DNA from: Candidatus Edwardsiibacteriota bacterium
GTDB taxonomy: Bacteria > Edwardsbacteria > AC1 > EtOH8
Reading direction: 5' to 3'
Assembly: GCA_020053305.1 (NCBI GenBank)
Contig: JAGVNJ010000039.1
Location: forward strand, 1 to 64,000
DNA: 64,000 bases
Both the position numbers and the translations under genes were made by a program. This document shows positions 59,520 through 64,000 of this stretch, one piece after another. Positions within the stretch are counted from its first letter, which is position 1, and every line of letters begins with the position of its first letter. The notes beneath the pieces are model-generated. The model was given only the letters and a program-made list of their open reading frames with translations, did no database searches and had not been told where the DNA came from.

Positions 59520-59548
59520 TTGCTTTTTTTGTCTTTTAAGTGTATAGT
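59520..59548 (+). promoter_or_regulatory. Promoter of the nitronate monooxygenase-like gene
   Basis: TTGCTT (59520-59525), 17-base spacer, TATAGT (59543-59548), about 160 bases upstream of the ATG; the leader contains a loose inverted GCCGG..CCGGC repeat. Confidence 0.5.
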
Positions 59549-59709
59549 TACCATACAACAGTCGCACTTCTTTTGGATGGGCCGGCGGATATTTCGATGG
59601 GTGATTTCCGGCGACACCAGGCAGTGGGGCAATATCAGCCATAGCCTGCCGGATATCACCACAGAACCGCCGGCTTGCTATGCATAAGCCTTCAAAGGAT
59701 GATTTGCAC

Positions 59710-60792
59710 ATGAATGAAATAAAAGAATTAAAGATAGGCGATCTGGCCATAAAACTCCCCATAATTCAGGGCGGTATGGGGGTTGGTGTTTCCCTGGCAG
59801 GCTTGGCTTCGGCGGTGGCCAATAATGGCGGAGTGGGCACCATAGCGACCGCCGGCATTGGGATGTTCGAACCGGATTTCAATACCAATTATCTGGAGGC
59901 CAATATCCGGGCCTTAAAGAAGGAGATCCAAAAAACCAGAAGACTTACCAAAGGCATCCTGGGAGTCAATATCATGGTGGCCCTTTCCAACTATGCCGAC
60001 CTGGTCAAGACATCCATCGAAGAGGAGATCGATATAATCTTCTCCGGGGCCGGACTGCCATTCAACCTGCCGGAGTTCTTAAACAGGGATTCCAAGACCA
60101 AGCTGGTGCCGATCGTCTCCTCCGGCCGAGCGGCGGCCATCATCGCTAAAAAATGGTCCGATAAATACAACTACCCTCCCGATGCCATAGTGGTGGAGGG
60201 CCCCAAAGCCGGAGGGCATCTGGGGTTCAAGGCAGAGCACCTGGACGATCCCCGTTATACCCTGGAGAATCTGATCCCCGAAGTCATCGAGGCCATTAAA
60301 CCTTATGCCGAAAAGTACGGGAGGCCCATTCCGGTGATCGCCGCCGGCGGGATATATACCGGGGAGGATATCTGTAAATTCCTGTTGATGGGAGCCGCCG
60401 GGGTCCAGATGGGCACCCGTTTCGTCACCACGACGGAGTGCGACTCGTCCATAAAATTCAAGCAGGCCTATATTGATTCAAATCAAAACGATGTGACCAT
60501 AATCAAAAGCCCGGTGGGAATGCCGGGCCGAGCCATCCGCAACAAGTTTATCGAGGATGTCAGCCGGGGGGAGAGAAAGCCGTTCACCTGTCCGCATCAC
60601 TGCATTATAACCTGCGACTTCAAGAACACCCCGTATTGCATCGCCCTGGCGCTGATAAACGCCCAAAAGGGACTGCTGGATGAAGGTTTCGCCTTTGCCG
60701 GCGCCAATGCCTACCGGGCCACGGAGATCATCTCGGTCAAGGAATTGATGGATACTATAATGGAGGAATACCGCCAGGCCTGCCAGAACTGA
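59710..60792 (+). CDS. Nitronate monooxygenase / FabK-like flavoprotein
   Basis: A 360-residue FMN-dependent TIM-barrel enzyme. The N-terminus has LPIIQGGMGVGVSLAGLASAVANNGGVGTIATAG, then GAGLPFNLPEF, IVVEGPKAGGHLG (catalytic His region), IPVIAAGGIYTGEDICKFLLMGAAGVQMGTRFV and KSPVGMPGRAIRNKF. This is the 2-nitropropane dioxygenase/nitronate monooxygenase family, which also includes FabK enoyl reductases. The C-terminal Cys-containing part (CPHHCIITCDFKNTPYCIALAL) is typical of a subgroup of unknown substrate in anaerobes. ATG 59710 is chosen, with AAAGGATG upstream. Confidence 0.88.
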   Translation: MNEIKELKIGDLAIKLPIIQGGMGVGVSLAGLASAVANNGGVGTIATAGIGMFEPDFNTNYLEANIRALKKEIQKTRRLTKGILGVNIMVALSNYADLVKTSIEEEIDIIFSGAGLPFNLPEFLNRDSKTKLVPIVSSGRAAAIIAKKWSDKYNYPPDAIVVEGPKAGGHLGFKAEHLDDPRYTLENLIPEVIEAIKPYAEKYGRPIPVIAAGGIYTGEDICKFLLMGAAGVQMGTRFVTTTECDSSIKFKQAYIDSNQNDVTIIKSPVGMPGRAIRNKFIEDVSRGERKPFTCPHHCIITCDFKNTPYCIALALINAQKGLLDEGFAFAGANAYRATEIISVKELMDTIMEEYRQACQN

Positions 60793-60842
60793 TCAGGCCC
60801 TGGTTCATATGTCGGCAAATGGCCGGTTTGGATCTATACCGT

Positions 60843-60875
60843 AAGCTCTGCGTTTTAACTGCGCAGGGCTTTTTG
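60843..60875 (+). terminator. Rho-independent terminator
   Basis: AAGCTCTGCG / CGCAGGGCTT with a 9-base loop and one G-U pair, then TTTT, after the nitronate monooxygenase-like gene. Confidence 0.7.
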
Positions 60876-61077
60876 TTTGTCATTCTCGAGAAACTTGTCC
60901 TCGCGGAGGCGGGGATCGGTAATCCATGGTTTAATGGGACGCTGATTTTCGCAGATTTTACTGATTTGGTTTATCCACTCCGCCAAAGGCGGATCGAAGT
61001 GGCACTAAGACTTATTTTAAAACTTTAAACAATTTACATCTGCTATGCAGCTACCATTGATGTTATTTAATATTTCC
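60876..61077. other. Intergenic stretch with degenerate repeats
   Basis: No credible gene. It begins with a GTCATTCTCGAG motif of the dispersed GTCATyCTGAG kind, continues with GCGGAGGCGGGG and later CTCCGCCAAAGGCGGAT, which resemble the CCGCC/GGCGG ends seen in the tRNA inserts and the gap at 5011. It looks like accumulated repeat debris. Confidence 0.4.
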
Positions 61078-61107
61078 TTGATTTTATCGACACTTTAAGT
61101 GTATATT
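61078..61107 (+). promoter_or_regulatory. Promoter of tdk
   Basis: TTGATT (61078-61083), 18-base spacer, TATATT (61102-61107), 27 bases before the ATG at 61135. Confidence 0.55.
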
Positions 61108-61134
61108 TATTCCAACTTAATCGTTAGGATCGAA

Positions 61135-61743
61135 ATGCAACAGGGACAAATCGAGGTTATCTGCGGATGCATGTTCAGCGGCAAGACCGAGGAGCTGATC
61201 CGCCGGCTCAAGCGGGCCACCTACGCCAGGCAGAAAGTACAGATATTCAAGCATTCGTTCGATACCCGCTACGATGAGTTGTGCATCACCACTCATTACG
61301 GCCTGAAACTTCCCACCGTCACCTGCCTGACCGCCGGTGATATCATAGGCGCAGTGGATAATAAAATTCAGGTGGTGGGCATAGACGAGGTGCAATTTTA
61401 CGGGGACGATATAATTCCGGCCATCGAGGAGATAGCCCATCAGGACATCCGGGTGATAATCTCCGGGCTGGATATGGATTTCCGGGGCGAGCCCTTCGGG
61501 CCGATGCCGCAGCTGTTGACTCTGGCCGAAAAGGTGGACAAGCTCTCTGCCATCTGTTCAATATGCGGCGAGCCGGCCACCCGCACCCAGCGGCTTTTGG
61601 ACGGCCATCCGGCGCCCTATGACAGCGAGGTGGTCTCGGTGGGCTCCACCGAGAAGTACGAGGCCCGCTGCCGTAAATGCCACGTAGTACCCAATAAACC
61701 GGGCAAACAGCCGTTCAGCATGTCGCCCCAGATGGAGATCTAA
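61135..61743 (+). CDS. tdk: Thymidine kinase
   Basis: A 202-residue TK1-type thymidine kinase that phosphorylates thymidine for dTTP salvage. The P-loop is GCMFSGKTEELIRRL, the catalytic/Mg region VVGIDEVQFYG, the lasso region LDMDFRGEPFGPMPQLL, and zinc Cys pairs are in CSICGEPATRTQR and CRKCH. ATG 61135 (MQQGQIEVICG) matches the family N-terminus and follows TAGGAT; an in-frame ATG at 61099 would add 12 residues and overlap the promoter. Confidence 0.95.
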   Translation: MQQGQIEVICGCMFSGKTEELIRRLKRATYARQKVQIFKHSFDTRYDELCITTHYGLKLPTVTCLTAGDIIGAVDNKIQVVGIDEVQFYGDDIIPAIEEIAHQDIRVIISGLDMDFRGEPFGPMPQLLTLAEKVDKLSAICSICGEPATRTQRLLDGHPAPYDSEVVSVGSTEKYEARCRKCHVVPNKPGKQPFSMSPQMEI

Positions 61744-61763
61744 ATCTAAGTGAAGGTAAAAGT

Positions 61764-62243
61764 ATGAAATGGAAATCGCCCCAAGAGTGGGCCAAGCTTA
61801 AAGCAGGCATAGATTGTCCGATGTGTCTGGAAAGTGGCATGGAGGAAAATCAACACAGTTATAAGGTAATCGAACTCAAACAGTCCATCGTTCGATTCAA
61901 CAAGAACCAATATATGCCTGGCTGGACCACTTTAATCTTAAAACGGCATGTTACGGAGTTGTTCGAATTGTCTCCTGAGGAAAGGGCAGGGTTTTGGGAT
62001 GAAGTGTCCATTGTGGCAAAGGCCCTTTATCAGATTTATAACCCGGCTAAGATAAATTACTGCATTTGGGGCAACCACATGCCGCATATACATTGCCATC
62101 TATTTACACAAACATTTGACGATGACCCAGGCAAGCCAATAAATCAGAACGAAAAGGAAATATTTCTGGATAAAAATGAATACCTTCAAAAGATTAAAAA
62201 AATAACCTATGAAATACATAAAACAACCGAAACAAAATCATAA
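61764..62243 (+). CDS. HIT-family protein
   Basis: A 159-residue histidine-triad protein. CPMCLESG near the N-terminus recalls a metal site, PGWTTLILKRHVTELFELS is the central strand-helix, and the triad is in NHMPHIHCHLFTQTFDDDPGKP. This subgroup resembles small HIT nucleotide hydrolases. It follows tdk by 20 bases with a GAAGGT site, so they probably share a transcript. AT-richer than tdk. Distinct from the Ap4A-type HIT gene at 33374. Confidence 0.85.
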   Translation: MKWKSPQEWAKLKAGIDCPMCLESGMEENQHSYKVIELKQSIVRFNKNQYMPGWTTLILKRHVTELFELSPEERAGFWDEVSIVAKALYQIYNPAKINYCIWGNHMPHIHCHLFTQTFDDDPGKPINQNEKEIFLDKNEYLQKIKKITYEIHKTTETKS

Positions 62244-62299
62244 CTTGGGCGTATTTTTTTATATAAAACAACACTATTCAATCAATACTGAGGTGTTAT

Positions 62300-63025
62300 A
62301 TGAAAAAACCAACGGTCAGGAACGCGGTCTTTCTGTCCATCGGCATAATCGCCATAGGCTGGATCCAAAAGATCTTCAATTATATCTCCACCAAGCCTTC
62401 TTTGCCCGAACAACTAGGACTGAAGGTCAAACTTAGCGAAAATCTGCCACAAGCCTCGCTGTATATCTTAACGGTGGGGGTTTTCACCTTTCTGCTGGTC
62501 TACTACCTGCTCAAACTGACCGATGAAAATTTCGGTTCCCTGGGGTTCAATAAAAATAAGTTAGGAAAACAGATAGCCATAGGCGCGTTGTTCGGGATCG
62601 GCATTTTTGCCCTGGATACCTTCCTGATCAGCCCGGTTCTGGAAGCATTGCTGCCCAACGCCGTGGCCGAAGGTGAAAACATAAAGTATCTATTCAGTAA
62701 ATTGTATTACATTCCAATCTTATTGTTCATGGGCATCTTCAAGGGAGGGTTTCTGGAGGAACTCTGGCGGATATTCGTTCTAACCCGGTTCGAGAAGGCC
62801 TTTAAGACAGCCGGTATGATCTTTGCCCTGGTGTTTTTCTCGGTAATGTTCGGGCTGGGGCACGCCTATCAGGGAACCTCCGGGATAATATCCACCGCAA
62901 TACTGGGTTTGCTTGACGGACTGGTCTACCTAAGGAAGAGGAATGCCATGGAGGCGGTAACGGCCCACGCGGTGTTCGATTTGATTGCCATGACGGTGGG
63001 GTTCATTATTTACTACGGGAAGTAA
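62300..63025 (+). CDS. CPBP-family intramembrane protease
   Basis: A 241-residue membrane protein with about seven hydrophobic helices. The CPBP (Rce1/Abi-like) motifs are complete: FLEELWRIFVLTRF (E-E-x-x-R), FGLGHAYQG (F-x-x-x-H) and TAHAVFDLIA (H-x-x-x-[DNB]). Such glutamic proteases process prenylated or bacteriocin-type peptides, or other membrane proteins. GAGGTG precedes the ATG. It ends with the hairpin at 63048-63077. No peptide substrate gene is apparent next to it. Confidence 0.9.
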   Translation: MKKPTVRNAVFLSIGIIAIGWIQKIFNYISTKPSLPEQLGLKVKLSENLPQASLYILTVGVFTFLLVYYLLKLTDENFGSLGFNKNKLGKQIAIGALFGIGIFALDTFLISPVLEALLPNAVAEGENIKYLFSKLYYIPILLFMGIFKGGFLEELWRIFVLTRFEKAFKTAGMIFALVFFSVMFGLGHAYQGTSGIISTAILGLLDGLVYLRKRNAMEAVTAHAVFDLIAMTVGFIIYYGK

Positions 63026-63047
63026 AGTTAGATATTGTTAAAAACAA

Positions 63048-63077
63048 AAAGCCCGAATGATCTCTCATTCGAGCTTT
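63048..63077. terminator. Hairpin terminator between CPBP gene and tRNA-His
   Basis: AAAGCCCGAATGA / TCATTCGAGCTTT (one mismatch) with a 4-base loop, A-rich before it. Likely serves both converging transcripts. Confidence 0.65.
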
Positions 63078-63088
63078 CGTATATTTGG

Positions 63089-63166
63089 TGGGGTGGATGA
63101 GGGGATTCGAACCCCCGACCTTCGGATCCACAATCCGACGTTCTAACCAGCTGAACTACATCCACC
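63089..63166 (-). tRNA. tRNA-His (GTG)
   Basis: A full cloverleaf with the extra G at -1 typical of tRNA-His: acceptor (G)GTGGATG / CATCCAC(C), anticodon loop TTGTGGA (anticodon GTG), T-arm GGGGGTTCGAATCCCC and an encoded CCA end at 63091-63089. Confidence 0.95.
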
Positions 63167-63184
63167 GTGATACTATGGGATTTG

Positions 63185-63580
63185 TTATTTGATGGTTGGG
63201 TTTAGGGCTTTGTTTTGCTGCATTTTAGATTTTAGGCTTTTTTTTAGCCCGCATATCATTTTGCTGATGTCGGTGCAGGTCCCGATTCTGATTTCTGAAA
63301 TCGCAGAGTCAAGATACCTTAAATCACGAATTTTATAAAACCAATTTTCGCTTTCGGCCGTGCTTCTTCGGGCAATGTCCAGATAATGAATGTATTCTTT
63401 GGTAGAAGCTGCGTTGAACCCCTCAGATATATTGGCGCTGACGGAACCGCTGCTACGCAGTATCTGATCGGATATTATTTTTGCCACCCTGGTTGAAGGA
63501 TATTTCTCAACATCAACAGTGATGTCTAAAAACAATCTGTGCGCTTTTTGCCACACTTCAAGCTCGGTAAAACTTTTCAC
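63185..63580 (-). CDS. Four-helix-bundle protein (intervening-sequence family), third copy
   Basis: A ~131-residue member of the same family as those at 12455 and 29583: VKSFTELEVWQKAHRLFLDI, KIISDQILRSSGSVSANISEGF, then EYIHYLDIARRSTAESENWFYKI. I prefer GTG 63580 because the homologous part begins there and a GAGAGGAG site lies just upstream; an ATG at 63649 would add 23 residues. It lies between tRNA-Arg and tRNA-His. Its 3' end runs into TTTAGATTTTAGG and GGGTTTAGGG low-complexity sequence like that flanking the copy at 12455. Confidence 0.8.
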   Translation of the reverse strand: MKSFTELEVWQKAHRLFLDITVDVEKYPSTRVAKIISDQILRSSGSVSANISEGFNAASTKEYIHYLDIARRSTAESENWFYKIRDLRYLDSAISEIRIGTCTDISKMICGLKKSLKSKMQQNKALNPTIK

Positions 63581-63659
63581 TCCACTCCTCTCGTCATACA
63601 CAAAATTAAAACCACAACCCTCGCACAAATCACACAAATCTATTCCCAATTCCCTAGAA

Positions 63660-63736
63660 TGGTACGCCTGACAGGATTCGAACCTGTGACCCTCTGCTTA
63701 GAAGGCAGATGCTCTATCCAACTGAGCTACAGGCGC
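63660..63736 (-). tRNA. tRNA-Arg (TCT)
   Basis: A full cloverleaf on the minus strand: acceptor GCGCCTG / CAGGCGT (one G-U pair), anticodon loop CTTCTAA (anticodon TCT), T-arm CAGGTTCGAATCCTG and an encoded CCA (63662-63660). Confidence 0.95.
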
Positions 63737-63854
63737 ATTTCTGATAACAGATCAAGGATATTTGGATAATTGGGAAAACAACATCAATTAGCGGATTATT
63801 TTCCGGTATCCCTAATCAAGCATCTAAAATCCATCCGTTACTCCCGGCGTAAAA

Positions 63855-63950
63855 TGGTCGGGGAGACCCCGATTTTATCGGGGCGACCCCCATAGATTAA
63901 AATGGTCGGGGAGACCCCGATTTTATCGGGGCGACCCCCATAGATTAAAA
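63855..63950 (-). repeat. Two 48-base tandem copies of a tRNA-Pro 3' end with a replaced T-arm
   Basis: Copies 63855-63902 and 63903-63950 are identical and abut the CCA end of tRNA-Pro. Each has (tRNA strand) GGGGGTCG, then CCCCGATAAAATCGGGG, then TCTCCCCGACCA. The intact tRNA has the same flanks around its T-arm, GAGGTTCGAATCCTC, so the 15-base T-arm has been replaced by a different 17-base hairpin while the 3' end and CCA are kept. Three further bases of flank complete the unit. Confidence 0.88.
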
Positions 63951-64000
63951 TGGTCGGGGAGAGAGGATTCGAACCTCCGACCCCCTGGTCCCGAACCAGG
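63951..64000 (-). tRNA. tRNA-Pro (CGG), cut by the window end
   Basis: The 3' 50 bases of a minus-strand tRNA: anticodon stem-loop CCTGG-TTCGGGA-CCAGG (anticodon CGG), T-arm GAGGTTCGAATCCTC, acceptor 3' strand TCTCCCCG and CCA at 63953-63951. The D-arm and 5' end lie beyond 64000. Two 48-base tandem units derived from its 3' end follow. Confidence 0.92.

Noticed and set aside
59549-59709. Possible riboswitch in the leader of the nitronate monooxygenase-like gene
   Set aside because: The leader is long enough and has a loose GCCGG/CCGGC pairing, but no known riboswitch core could be recognised.

Overview
The window looks like chromosomal DNA from an uncultivated Gram-negative (diderm) bacterium, probably from one of the candidate phyla around the FCB/WOR-3/TA06/Edwardsbacteria area. 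This is inference from gene content; no rRNA or other decisive marker is present. Evidence for a diderm is an outer-membrane-type barrel protein, lipoproteins, a LolA-like protein, alpha-2-macroglobulin paired with PBP1C, and a complete Bat aerotolerance operon. Evidence for an amino-acid-using, partly anaerobic life is two class III aminotransferases next to indolepyruvate:ferredoxin oxidoreductase, with an endonuclease Q and a catalase nearby. Most genes are moderately GC-rich with GGAG-type ribosome sites and good TTGACA-17-TATAAT promoters.

Layout. 1-1700: an AT-rich three-gene island (HEPN-like protein, unknown protein, SecB-like chaperone). 1766-7881 (minus): ABC exporter permease, DUF4388/PATAN protein, ABC ATPase and a secreted transglutaminase-like protein, split by a 690-base repeat-rich gap. 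8099-11065: exported barrel protein and lipoprotein. 11253-18822: deoB, cdd, yajC, def, a TsaC/tyrosine-phosphatase fusion, a UvrD-type helicase with an AddB-like nuclease, and ppa. 19117-24800: XRE regulator, tRNA-Glu with a 135-base tandem array, zinc-ribbon protein, catalase, ChrB-domain protein with an MFS transporter, tRNA-Gln, a GIY-YIG gene and a split tRNA-Gln copy. 24996-35000: aminotransferases, iorA/iorB, methyltransferase, endonuclease Q, HAD, HIT and mnmA. 35045-41586: LolA-like protein, a GT39-like membrane protein and a histidine kinase/response regulator/HD-GYP cluster. 41630-50246 (minus): moxR-bat operon. 50482-63025: lysine/saccharopine dehydrogenase-like protein, alpha-2-macroglobulin, pbpC, nitronate monooxygenase-like protein, tdk, HIT and CPBP protease. 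63089-64000 (minus): tRNA-His, tRNA-Arg and tRNA-Pro with a 48-base tandem array.

Two things stand out. First, three tRNA loci (Glu, Gln, Pro) carry extra copies of their own 3' half in which the T-arm is interrupted or replaced by a self-complementary insert. At Glu and Gln the insert sits at the same T-loop position and has matching ends; at Gln the copy abuts a GIY-YIG nuclease gene. Second, the AT-rich HEPN/unknown/SecB-like operon has the layout expected of a toxin-antitoxin-chaperone or defence module, with a palindrome at the first start codon. Small selfish-looking genes (three four-helix-bundle genes, two GIY-YIG genes) sit inside otherwise conserved gene orders, one within a perfect 12-base inverted repeat.
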